DNA of 45,547 nt from Holophagaceae bacterium. Lineage in GTDB: Bacteria; Acidobacteriota; Holophagae; Holophagales; Holophagaceae. The DNA is taken from assembly GCA_017859995.1 (NCBI GenBank), contig JAFJUR010000011.1:1-45547 (forward strand), in the 5' to 3' direction. The notes under the pieces are model-generated. The model was not told where the DNA came from. It did not search any database and worked only from the letters and a program-made list of their open reading frames with translations. Both the position numbers and the translations under genes were made by a program. Position 1 is the first letter of the stretch. Every line of letters begins with the position of its first letter. Below are positions 29,472 to 38,089 of this stretch, piece by piece.

Positions 29472-30662
29472 GCCCAGGTCGAGGTCAATTCCCTCACCTT
29501 GAAGGATGCCCTCGACCAGGACGACAGCCTGAACAAGGTGGGAGGATACCCCGGCCTGGTCGAGCTGCTGGCCGGCGAGGATGTGGAACGGCCCCAGATC
29601 CTGGCGGACGTCATCCGGCGGAAGGCCAAGCTGCGGAGGCTCGTGCACCTGGGCGCGCAGTTGGTGCGCCAGGCGGCGGAAGAAGATGAAGCCCCGGAAG
29701 TGCTGGTGGATCAGACGGCGCAAAGCCTCTTCCACCTGGCTCAGGGCGATGCCAAGGCCAAGGGGCTGCTGTCCATCCAGTCCGTGGCCGACGATGCCAT
29801 GGACCGCCTGGCGGACCGTATGGAAGGGCGGCTCTCCCCCGGTGTCCGCGTGGGCTTCACCCGGTTCGACGAGCTGACCCAGGGCTTCCAGCCCGGCAAC
29901 CTCATCGTGCTGGCGGCTCGCCCCGGCATCGGCAAGACCGCGCTCGCCCTGAACTGGATCCTGCGGGCAGCGCAAGAGCGCGATGGCCGGCCCGGCCACT
30001 GCGGCGCCTTCTTCAGCCTCGAGATGAGCCACGAAGAGGTCTTCATGCGCCTCCTCGCGGCCCAGAGCCAGACCAACATGAAGGATCTTCAGTCCGGGCG
30101 GGCTACGGGCCGGATGGAGCACGTCATGCGCTGCCGGGATGAGCTCGTCCAGATGCCGCTCTTCATCTGCGACCAGGCCTCGATCACCGTGCCCCAGATC
30201 CAGAACATGATCGTGAAGCAGGGCAGCCAGAGCAACCGCCGCGTCGAGTTCGTCATCGTGGACTACCTGCAGCTGCTCAGCAGCCCCGAGGGCAGCCGCG
30301 GCGCGAAGCAGAACGAAGCCGTGCGCATCGGCGAGATCAGCCGCGGCCTCAAGCTCATGGCCAAGGATTTCGGCATTCCCGTGGTGGTGCTGTCCCAGCT
30401 GAACCGCGAGGTGGAACATCGCACCGGCGGCCGTCCCCAGCTCAGCGACCTCCGCGATTCCGGCGCCATCGAGCAGGATGCCGACATGGTGGCCTTCATC
30501 CACCGGAAGATGATGCCCTCGGCCACCGAAGAGCCCGACAACTCTGCCGAGCTCATCGTGGCCAAGCACCGCAACGGCCCCACGGCCATCGTGCAGCTGC
30601 ACTTCCAGGGCGAGTACGCCATGTACCGGGAGATGGTCCGCGAGACCTCGCCCTACGCATGA
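29472..30662 (+). CDS. dnaB: Replicative DNA helicase DnaB, N-terminal domain incomplete (frame 0 opens only after TAG at 29469-29471)
   Basis: AQVEVNSLTLKDALDQDDSLNKVGGYPGLVELL..., Walker A AARPGIGKTALALN, VIVDYLQLLSSPEG, SQLNREVEHRTGGRPQLSDLRDSGAIEQDADMVAFIHR. Confidence 0.9.
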   Translation, partial: AQVEVNSLTLKDALDQDDSLNKVGGYPGLVELLAGEDVERPQILADVIRRKAKLRRLVHLGAQLVRQAAEEDEAPEVLVDQTAQSLFHLAQGDAKAKGLLSIQSVADDAMDRLADRMEGRLSPGVRVGFTRFDELTQGFQPGNLIVLAARPGIGKTALALNWILRAAQERDGRPGHCGAFFSLEMSHEEVFMRLLAAQSQTNMKDLQSGRATGRMEHVMRCRDELVQMPLFICDQASITVPQIQNMIVKQGSQSNRRVEFVIVDYLQLLSSPEGSRGAKQNEAVRIGEISRGLKLMAKDFGIPVVVLSQLNREVEHRTGGRPQLSDLRDSGAIEQDADMVAFIHRKMMPSATEEPDNSAELIVAKHRNGPTAIVQLHFQGEYAMYREMVRETSPYA

Positions 30663-30690
30663 AGCGGCGGCCTGGCGGCCGCCGCTTCAT
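30659..30690 (+). terminator. Perfect 14-bp stem hairpin overlapping dnaB stop codon
   Basis: ATGAAGCGGCGGCC-TGGC-GGCCGCCGCTTCAT; no T-tract immediately after, so termination is not certain. Confidence 0.45.
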
Positions 30691-30706
30691 GAACCGCTTC
30701 GCCGCT

Positions 30707-30743
30707 ACTCCAGGCCGAAGGTGGACGTCTCCAGCTCCTTCTT
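30707..30743 (-). repeat. Downstream copy of the 3' end of the adjacent E2 gene (KKELETSTFGLE-stop)
   Basis: actccaggccgaaggtggacgtctccagctccttctt; 36/37 identical to 30818-30854. Confidence 0.95.
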
Positions 30744-30747
30744 CTCG

Positions 30748-30782
30748 GTATCGCCCCCTGTCGGAGGCGATACGCGAGACTT
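30748..30782 (+). terminator. Hairpin between the two repeat copies, possible rho-independent terminator
   Basis: gtatcgcc-ccctgtcgga-ggcgatac with flanking ctcg/cgag (one bulge), followed by acttctctttt. Confidence 0.45.
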
Positions 30783-30815
30783 CTCTTTTGGAGGTTTGGA
30801 CCGTCTGATTGGCCG

Positions 30816-32150
30816 TCACTCCAGGCCGAAAGTGGACGTCTCCAGCTCCTTCTTGACGAAGGCCATGAACAGGTCGCCGGTGGCGCCGTCGATGATGCGG
30901 TGGTCGAAGCCGAGGCTGCTGAACATCATCTGGCGGATGGCGATGAAGTCGGTGCCGTCGGGGCCGGTGATGACCACGGGGCGCTTCACGATGGCGCCCA
31001 CGCCCTGGATGGCCACCTGGGGCTGGTTGATGATGGGCAGGCCGAAGGTGTCGCCGTAGACGCCGGGGTTGGTGATGGTGAAGGTGCCGCCGCTGATCTC
31101 GTCGGGCTTCAGCTGCTTGGTGCGGGCCCGTTCGGCCAGGTCGTTGAGGCTGCGGGCCAGGCCGCCCAGGTTCATCATGTCGGCGTTCTTCACCACGGGC
31201 ACGATGAGGCCCCAGTCGAGGCTCACGGCGATGCCGAGGTTGATGTCCTGCTTGTAGATGACGTTGTCACCGTCGATCGAGGTGTTGGCGACGGGATAGG
31301 CCCGCAGGGCCTTGCAGGCGGCCATCATGATGAAGGGCATGAAGCTCAGCTTGGTGCCGAACTGGGCCTCGAAGGCCTTCTTGTGCTTGTTGCGCAGCTG
31401 AGCCACGTGGGTCATGTCGATTTCGAAGACCGTGTAGACGTGGGCCGAGGTGCGGCGGCTGGCCACCATGTTGTCCGCGATGATCTTCCGCATGCGGCTC
31501 ATGGGTTCGATCTTCACGCGCTCGCCGGGGGCGAAGGCGGGCGCCGCGGGCGCGGGGGGCACGGAGATGGCGGCGGCGATGCCCAGGGTGGGCGCGGAAG
31601 GATCATGCACCGCGGGCAGGGCGGGGGCGATGCTGGCGGCGACGGGAGCGGCGGCAGGCCCCTTGGCGAGATGGGCTTCCAGGTCTTCCTTGGTCACGCG
31701 GCCGGCCTGGCCGGTGCCGGCCACCCGGCTGAGGTCCACGCCGTGCTGCTTGGCCATTTCGCGGACGAGGGGGCTGCTCTTGGTCTTGAGCCGCCCCTCG
31801 AGGCTGTTGTCATCCTCGTCGTGGAGCGGTGCCGGAGCGGCGGCGGCGGCCGGGGCCGCTGCGGCGGGGGCGGGCGCGGCGGCCGGCTTCGCGGCGCCGC
31901 CGGGCTTCTCGGAGGCGTCGCCGATGCGCGCGACCACGCTGCCCACGGGGACGGTGACGTTCACGTCCACGAGGATCTCCAGGAGGGTGCCGGCGGCCGG
32001 GGCCGGGATCTCGGCATCCACTTTGTCGGTGCTGATCTCGTAGAGGGTGTCGTCCTTGGCGATCACGTCACCCACCTGTTTGTGCCACTTCAGCACGGTG
32101 GCTTCGGCGATGCTTTCGCCCATCTGGGGCATGACGACGTCAAAGGCCAT
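30816..32150 (-). CDS. 2-oxoacid dehydrogenase E2 (dihydrolipoyl acyl/succinyltransferase)
   Basis: Lipoyl domain EISTDKVDAEIPAPAAG; Pro/Ala linker; peripheral subunit-binding domain SSPLVREMAKQHGVDLSRVAGTGQAGRVTKEDLEAHL; catalytic GFDHRIIDGATGD. Confidence 0.94.
   Translation of the reverse strand: MAFDVVMPQMGESIAEATVLKWHKQVGDVIAKDDTLYEISTDKVDAEIPAPAAGTLLEILVDVNVTVPVGSVVARIGDASEKPGGAAKPAAAPAPAAAAPAAAAAPAPLHDEDDNSLEGRLKTKSSPLVREMAKQHGVDLSRVAGTGQAGRVTKEDLEAHLAKGPAAAPVAASIAPALPAVHDPSAPTLGIAAAISVPPAPAAPAFAPGERVKIEPMSRMRKIIADNMVASRRTSAHVYTVFEIDMTHVAQLRNKHKKAFEAQFGTKLSFMPFIMMAACKALRAYPVANTSIDGDNVIYKQDINLGIAVSLDWGLIVPVVKNADMMNLGGLARSLNDLAERARTKQLKPDEISGGTFTITNPGVYGDTFGLPIINQPQVAIQGVGAIVKRPVVITGPDGTDFIAIRQMMFSSLGFDHRIIDGATGDLFMAFVKKELETSTFGLE
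30818..30854 (-). repeat. Genuine 3' end of the E2 gene, second copy of the 37-bp direct repeat
   Basis: actccaggccgaaagtggacgtctccagctccttctt. Confidence 0.95.
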
Positions 32151-32159
32151 GGTTTGCTC

Positions 32160-33626
32160 CTATGCGGGAAGGGGGGCGGGGAGGGGAGGTTCGGCGAGGT
32201 GGTGCCGGGTGAGGGTCTGGAAGGCCTGCGCCGTCTCCAGCAGCATGACATCCGAAAGGGCCGAGCCGATGAGTTGGATGCCGACGGGCAGGCCGGAGGC
32301 GAAGCCCGCGGGCATGGCGAGGCAAGGCAGGCCTGCGAGGGGCGCGGTCACTGTAAACGCATCGGCGAGGTACATGGCCAGGGGATCGTCGGTCTTCGTG
32401 CCGAAGGGGAAGGCCGTGCCCGGACTGACGGGCGCGGCCAGGAGATCCACCTGTTCGAAGGCCTGCAGGAAATCCCGGGTGATGAGGGTGCGCGCCTTCA
32501 GCGCCTTGAGGTAGAAGGCGTCGTAGTAGCCCTTGGAGAGGCAGAAGGTCCCGAGGAGGATGCGGCGCTTGACCTCGGCGCCGAGCCCTTGGTCCCGGGA
32601 ATCCGAGATCATCTCCCTCAGGCTTCCCCCCGCGGCCCGGGGGCCGAAGCGGACCCCGTCGAAGCGGCTGAGGTTGCTGGAGACTTCGCTGGTGCAGATC
32701 AGGTAATAGGTGTCGATGGCGTACCGGGTGTGCGGAAGGCCGATCTCCCGGATCTCCGCGCCCTGGTCGGCGAACACCCGCAGCGCGGTGTCGAGCACTC
32801 CGCGCGCCTCGGCCTCGAGGCCCTCTCCGAAGTACTCCCGCGGCAGGCCGATGCGCAGGCCCTTGAGGCTCCTGGGTCGCAGGGCCGCGAGGCGCTCCGC
32901 GCCCGGCAAGTCCACCGAGGTGCTGTCCAATGGGTCCTTCCCCACCATGACCCCCAGGGCCAGGGCGAGATCGCCGGCCGACGGGGCGATGGGACCCACC
33001 TGGTCGAGGCTGGAGGCCATGGCCGTGAGGCCGTAGCGGCTCAGCACGCCGTAGGTGGGGCGCAGGGCGGTCACGTTGCAGAAGCTGGCGGGCAGGCGGA
33101 CCGAGCCGCCCGTGTCGCTGCCGAGGGCCAGGGGGGCATAGCCGGCGGCCACGGCCACCACAGACCCGCTGCTGCTCCCGCCGGGCACCCGGGAGGTGTC
33201 CCAGGGATTGCGCGCAGGCTCGAAGGCGCTGTATTCGCCGCTGGACCCCATGGCGAATTCATCCAGGTTGGCCTTGGCCACTGGCACCGCGCCCGCAGCC
33301 AGCAGCCGGGCCACCACCGTGGCGTCGTAGGGGGCCCGGTAGCCATCCAGGACCCGGGAGCCGCAGGAGACCTGCACACCCGACCAATGGAGGTTGTCCT
33401 TGAGGACGATCGGCAGGCCGAGCACCGGGGTGCGCTCGCCCGCTCGGAGGCGGGCGTCGGCCCGCCGGGCCAGCTCGAGGCTGCGGGCCTCGTCGGTGGC
33501 CAGGACGGCATGCAGTTGGACATCGAGGGCCCGGATCCGATCGAAAGAAGCCCGGGTGAGGGCCTCGGAGGACAGGTCGCCAGCATCAAGGCCTTCGCGC
33601 CAATCCACCGCCGTGCCCACCGCCAT
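32160..33626 (-). CDS. gatA: Asp/Glu-tRNA(Asn/Gln) amidotransferase subunit A
   Basis: Amidase signature PGGSSSGSVVAVAAGYAPLALGSDTGGSVRLPASFC, catalytic Lys in VLKDNL. Confidence 0.9.
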   Translation of the reverse strand: MAVGTAVDWREGLDAGDLSSEALTRASFDRIRALDVQLHAVLATDEARSLELARRADARLRAGERTPVLGLPIVLKDNLHWSGVQVSCGSRVLDGYRAPYDATVVARLLAAGAVPVAKANLDEFAMGSSGEYSAFEPARNPWDTSRVPGGSSSGSVVAVAAGYAPLALGSDTGGSVRLPASFCNVTALRPTYGVLSRYGLTAMASSLDQVGPIAPSAGDLALALGVMVGKDPLDSTSVDLPGAERLAALRPRSLKGLRIGLPREYFGEGLEAEARGVLDTALRVFADQGAEIREIGLPHTRYAIDTYYLICTSEVSSNLSRFDGVRFGPRAAGGSLREMISDSRDQGLGAEVKRRILLGTFCLSKGYYDAFYLKALKARTLITRDFLQAFEQVDLLAAPVSPGTAFPFGTKTDDPLAMYLADAFTVTAPLAGLPCLAMPAGFASGLPVGIQLIGSALSDVMLLETAQAFQTLTRHHLAEPPLPAPLPA

Positions 33627-33825
33627 CCGTACGCCTCCAGAGCCTCCTAGTGTGCCATCCGGACCCAGTCCCTTCCAGCCCAGGTCTACCATCTCCTGCC
33701 AGGATTCCATCCGCCTTCTGAGCGTGGGGCCTGCACTCTGGATGGAAATAGGCTACCATCCTCTGCTCAAGCCCTGTCCTTCCATCCCGTTCGGCGTGCC
33801 GCTCGGGAGCCCTGCCTGGATTGCC

Positions 33826-34542
33826 ATGAATCCCTTTCAAGTACTGGAAATCCCGCCCGACGCCTCGCCCGAGGACATCAAGGCCGCCTACCATCGGCTG
33901 GCGAAGCGGTGGCATCCGGACCGTTACACCGGCGCCGAGAAGGAAGAGGCGGAATCGAAGTTCAGGGAACTGGCCGAGGCCTTCAGCGTGCTGAAAGATC
34001 CTGCCAAGCGGCTCACGCTCCAGCAGCAGATGCCGAAGGTCCAGCCCACCGTCCCGGGCGTCGAGGCCCGGGAGCCCGAATCCGCCCAGGAGCGCACCCC
34101 GGAGGACTGGGCCGCCATGGCCAAGGCCGCCTTCGAGGAAGGGAAGGTGGACCAGGCGCGTGCCCTCATCCACTACGCGATCCGCCTGGATCCCGACAAG
34201 GCCCAGTACCATGCGCTGCTCGCCTCGATCCTGGAACGGGAGGGCGGCGACCTCCGGGCCGTGGTGAAGGCGCTCGAAACGGCCGTCAAGCTTGCGCCGC
34301 GCGACGTGGAGAGCCACATCCGCCTGTCCCAGCATTTCCAGACCCTCGGCATGACCGCCCGGGCCCAGCGGCACCTGCAGCTGGCCAGGGAAATCGCGCC
34401 GAAGCACCCGAAGCTCCGGACCCCCAACCCGAAAGGCGCCCATGCAGCGGGCGGATCCAAGAAAGGGAAGGTCCCCGAGCCACCCCCGGGCATCGTAGAT
34501 CAACTGAAGGACCTGTGGGGCCGATTGACGGGAAAGGGTTGA
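33826..34542 (+). CDS. J-domain protein with TPR-like C-terminal region
   Basis: MNPFQVLEIPPDASPEDIKAAYHRLAKRWHPDRYTG (HPD motif), then helical repeats. Confidence 0.88.
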   Translation: MNPFQVLEIPPDASPEDIKAAYHRLAKRWHPDRYTGAEKEEAESKFRELAEAFSVLKDPAKRLTLQQQMPKVQPTVPGVEAREPESAQERTPEDWAAMAKAAFEEGKVDQARALIHYAIRLDPDKAQYHALLASILEREGGDLRAVVKALETAVKLAPRDVESHIRLSQHFQTLGMTARAQRHLQLAREIAPKHPKLRTPNPKGAHAAGGSKKGKVPEPPPGIVDQLKDLWGRLTGKG

Positions 34543-34544
34543 TC

Positions 34545-35312
34545 ATGGGGATCCATGCCGCGGGCACCACCGATGTCGGTTGCGTCCGGAAACACAACGA
34601 AGACAGCTTCCTGGCGGACTCGACCCTCGGCCTGTTCGTGGTGGCGGATGGCCTCGGCGGCCACGCCGCCGGTGAAGTGGCCAGCCGCATCGTCGTGGAC
34701 ACGGTGGCGCGGTTCGTGGGCGAGACCATGGAGAAGGACCGCACCTGGCCGGTGGAGTACGATCCTTCCCTCAGCTACGACGGCAACCGCCTGAAGGTCG
34801 CGCTGCTGCTCTCAGACCAGGCCATCGCCGAGGACATCCGCCGGAACCCCGAGCGCGAGACCATGGGATCCACCGTGGTGGCGGGGCTCTTCAACGGGCC
34901 GAAGCTCACCCTGGCCCACGTGGGCGACAGCCGAGCCTACATCTTGGGGGCGGACGGGATCCGCCAGGTTACGCGGGATCACAGCTGGGTCGCCGAACAG
35001 GTGGCCAACGGCATCCTCACCCCCTCCGAGGCCCGGGTCCACCCCTTCCGGAACGTCATCACCCAGGCTCTGGGGAATGGCGGGGAACTTGAGGTGGAGA
35101 TCCAGAATCTTGAACTTTCCATTTCGGAGCGACTCTTGCTTTGCTCCGATGGCCTGTCAGGAATGATCGGCGACAAACAGATCTGGGACATTGTGGAGCA
35201 GGCTCCTGACCTTCAACAGGCTGTGGATTCACTCATTTCCGCGGCCCGTGAACATGGAGGCGAGGACAATATCACAGCCATTCTGGTTAGCTGGGAGTCC
35301 GAGGAAGCCTGA
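34545..35312 (+). CDS. PPM/PP2C-family protein phosphatase
   Basis: GCVRKHNEDSFLADSTLGLFVVADGLGGHAAGEVAS, LAHVGDSRAYIL, GGEDNITAILV. Confidence 0.94.
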   Translation: MGIHAAGTTDVGCVRKHNEDSFLADSTLGLFVVADGLGGHAAGEVASRIVVDTVARFVGETMEKDRTWPVEYDPSLSYDGNRLKVALLLSDQAIAEDIRRNPERETMGSTVVAGLFNGPKLTLAHVGDSRAYILGADGIRQVTRDHSWVAEQVANGILTPSEARVHPFRNVITQALGNGGELEVEIQNLELSISERLLLCSDGLSGMIGDKQIWDIVEQAPDLQQAVDSLISAAREHGGEDNITAILVSWESEEA

Positions 35313-35329
35313 CGCAAGCATAGTTAAAC

Positions 35330-35357
35330 TTGACCTAATCCATTCCGGCGGTACTCT
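35330..35357 (+). promoter_or_regulatory. Candidate sigma70-type promoter for the pil operon
   Basis: TTGACC, 16-nt spacer, TACTCT in a locally AT-rich gap upstream of pilM. Confidence 0.3.
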
Positions 35358-35379
35358 TTCCATTACCTAAATTCTCCAA

Positions 35380-36474
35380 GTGAGGCATCCGGTGGGTCTT
35401 TTCGGAAGCAAACCCAAAAGTCTTGTCGGCTTGGATATTGGATCCAGCTCGGTGAAAGTCTGCGAACTCCAGCAGATGGGCAAGGGCGCCAATATCCGCT
35501 ACCGACTGCAGAAACTGGGGCAGGTGGCCCTCCCGGCTGATGCCATCGTGGACGGAGACATCATGGATAGCAACGCCGTGGCGGCTGCTATCCGACAGGT
35601 ACTGGCAGAACAGAAAATCAAAGCCAAAGATGTGGCGATCTCCGTCTCTGGTCAGCAGGTGATGGTCAAAAAAGTGACATTTCCGCTGATGAGCCAGGCT
35701 GAGCTGGCGGAGTCCGTCCGCTGGGAGGCCGAGAGCTTCTTCCCCGCCGGCCAGGGGTTGGATTCCTACGCCCTGGATTACTACCTGATCGAGGAGCGGT
35801 CCGGCGAAGGCAACATGGACGTGGTGCTGGTGGCCTGCCGCAAGGACAAGCTGGAAGCCTACGTCAGCTGCGTCGCGCAGGCGGGCTGCAGCCCCAAGGT
35901 GGTGGACGTCGATGTCTTCGCCATCCAGAACGCCTACGAGGTGAACACCCAGGGCGGGGGCCGGGATGAGGTGGTGGCCCTGGTGAACATGGGCGCCACT
36001 TTCACGAACCTCACCATGATGGTGGGCGGCAAGTCCGTCTTCTGGCGGGACATGGCCTGGGGCAGCGGACGCTACTCCGAGAAGCTCATGGAGGACTGGG
36101 GCGTGAGCCGGGAAGCGGCGGAGCGCCTGAAGCGGAACCAGCCTTCGGAGGGCCGGGAACCCGAGGAGGTCCAGCCTTCCATCAACGCTGTGTCCGACGC
36201 GTTCGCCGACGAACTCACCCGCACCCTCGATTTCTTCAAGAGCAGCTTCAAGGTGGACCGGCTCGATCGTGTGCAAGTCAGTGGCGGCGGATCCATGATC
36301 CACGGCCTGATGGAAGTTCTCGGCGACCGGCTCCGGGTGTCCGTGGACCGCTTCAATCCCTTCCAGCTCATTGAAGTTGATGGCCGCACCGAGGACCCTG
36401 TCACGGTCCGCGAGATCGGCGGCGGCGCGGCGGTCGTCGTCGGGCTGGCACTGCGCCAAGTGGGGGACCGATGA
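35380..36474 (+). CDS. pilM: Type IV pilus assembly protein PilM
   Basis: GLFGSKPKSLVGLDIGSSSVKVCEL; VALVNMGATFTNLTMM; first of the pilMNOPQ order. Confidence 0.95.
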   Translation: MRHPVGLFGSKPKSLVGLDIGSSSVKVCELQQMGKGANIRYRLQKLGQVALPADAIVDGDIMDSNAVAAAIRQVLAEQKIKAKDVAISVSGQQVMVKKVTFPLMSQAELAESVRWEAESFFPAGQGLDSYALDYYLIEERSGEGNMDVVLVACRKDKLEAYVSCVAQAGCSPKVVDVDVFAIQNAYEVNTQGGGRDEVVALVNMGATFTNLTMMVGGKSVFWRDMAWGSGRYSEKLMEDWGVSREAAERLKRNQPSEGREPEEVQPSINAVSDAFADELTRTLDFFKSSFKVDRLDRVQVSGGGSMIHGLMEVLGDRLRVSVDRFNPFQLIEVDGRTEDPVTVREIGGGAAVVVGLALRQVGDR

Positions 36475-37070
36475 TCAAGATCAACCTGCTCGGTGATGCG
36501 CTGGGGCAATCCGGCGCGAAGAAGGGCGGCGACAAGGCGACAGCCGAGCCCGTCCAGGTCTATACAGGCGAGGGCGGAAGCCGCGCCAGCCTCCCCATCG
36601 CGGGTGTGGTGGTGGGCCTCGTGTTCGCCGCGCTCGGCGGCGTCTACTACCTCTGGCTGAACAGCGAGTTCACCAAGGCGGAGAAGCGGAGAACCGAACT
36701 GGAGCGCGACAAGAAGCAGTACGAACCCTACATCGCCCTGGAGAAGAAGTTCCGGGAGAAGAAGGACGCCCTCCAGAAGAAGGAAGAGGTGATGACCACC
36801 CTCAAGCGCCAGCAGGCCCTGCCGGTGCACTTCCTGGAAGAGCTCGCCAACAGCCTCCCCGATGACGTCTGGTTCAAGAAGATCTCCCAGAAGGGAGCCA
36901 TGATCACCGTCGAAGGCGAGGGGCGGAACTTCGAGTCCATCAATGCCTTCTACGGGAACCTGCAGTCCAGGACGCGCTGGTTCAAGAAGATCAACTACCC
37001 GGGCGCCAAGCGGGGGACCACCGGATCCTTCGAATTCTCCATCTCCTTCGAACTCCAGAACGCCGTCTGA
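36471..37070 (+). CDS. pilN: Type IV pilus assembly protein PilN
   Basis: MIKINLLGD start, single TM, coiled coil, position after pilM. Confidence 0.92.
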   Translation: MIKINLLGDALGQSGAKKGGDKATAEPVQVYTGEGGSRASLPIAGVVVGLVFAALGGVYYLWLNSEFTKAEKRRTELERDKKQYEPYIALEKKFREKKDALQKKEEVMTTLKRQQALPVHFLEELANSLPDDVWFKKISQKGAMITVEGEGRNFESINAFYGNLQSRTRWFKKINYPGAKRGTTGSFEFSISFELQNAV

Positions 37071-37078
37071 GGTAGGCC

Positions 37079-37636
37079 ATGAATCCTCAACTTCAGAAAC
37101 AAATCGGTGTGGGCGCGCTGGCGGGCATCATCCTGGCGGGCCTGGTCTATTTCCTCCTGGCCGACGTGGACAAGGGCAAGCTCCTGAAGGCCAGCTACGA
37201 GAAGCTCCGCGAGGAGGTGGCGAAGCAGGACAAGCGGATCGAGGAACTGATCAAGATCATGCCCTCCGAGACCGACTACGGCGAAATCCCCTACCGCATC
37301 AAGAAGATCGCCGACGATGCGGGCATCGACCAGGTGGCGTTCTCCCTCAAGCCCGAACGCCGGGACGCCTACTACACCGAGAAGCCCGTGGAGTTCGAGT
37401 TCCGTGTCGGCTTCCACTCCTTCGGCCAGTTCGCCTCCCTGATCTCGGGGTACGACAAGATCATCAACCTCTCCAACATCGAGATCACCCGGAAGACGGA
37501 CAACCGCAGCATCTATCCGGCGACCGTGAAGTGCACGATCAGCGCCTTCATCTACAACCCCGAAGCCGCGCCGGTCGCCCCGGTGAAGAAGCCGGCCGGG
37601 GCCCCAGCCGCCAAAGCTGGCGCCAAAGAGGATTAA
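37079..37636 (+). CDS. pilO: Type IV pilus assembly protein PilO
   Basis: N-terminal TM, coiled coil, FRVGFHSFGQFASLISGYDKIINLSNIEI. Confidence 0.92.
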   Translation: MNPQLQKQIGVGALAGIILAGLVYFLLADVDKGKLLKASYEKLREEVAKQDKRIEELIKIMPSETDYGEIPYRIKKIADDAGIDQVAFSLKPERRDAYYTEKPVEFEFRVGFHSFGQFASLISGYDKIINLSNIEITRKTDNRSIYPATVKCTISAFIYNPEAAPVAPVKKPAGAPAAKAGAKED

Positions 37637-37645
37637 GGTGACGCC

Positions 37646-38089
37646 ATGACCCGAGTTCCCCTCTCCATGCTCCTGATGTCCTCTGTGGCCCTCGTCGCCC
37701 AGGCTCCTGCAAAGCCCGCGGAGGCCGCCCCGGCTGCGGCGCCTGTCGCCGAAGACGTGGCCATCATCAAGACCACGCCCTACAAGCCCGCCATCCAGCG
37801 TGATCCTTTTTCCGCGCCGCGGGATGAGCGTCCCGCCGATGCCCTGGACGTCCTCGAGGACATTGCCGTGAAAGGCATGATCCGAAAGGATGGCAAGAAT
37901 TTCGCAATTGTCTCCGACAGTCGGGGAAATGTCCGGTGGCTGCCCGTCGGGCACCGGTTCAAAGATGGAGAGATCACCGCCATCACCGATAAGGCCGTGA
38001 CTTTCCATCAGTGGGAAGTGAACACTACGAATCGCTCTGTATTCCGCACCATCACGAAGACGTTCAAGCGTGAGGAGGGTAAACGATGA
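37646..38089 (+). CDS. pilP: Type IV pilus assembly protein PilP
   Basis: Signal peptide; RDPFSAPRDERPADALDVLEDIAVKGMIRKDGKNFAIVSDSRGNVRWLPVGHRFKDGEI. Confidence 0.9.
   Translation: MTRVPLSMLLMSSVALVAQAPAKPAEAAPAAAPVAEDVAIIKTTPYKPAIQRDPFSAPRDERPADALDVLEDIAVKGMIRKDGKNFAIVSDSRGNVRWLPVGHRFKDGEITAITDKAVTFHQWEVNTTNRSVFRTITKTFKREEGKR

Noticed and set aside
30900-33650. 916-aa plus-strand ORF antisense to E2 and gatA
   Set aside because: Spans two convincing genes and their intergenic gap; composition typical of a shadow frame
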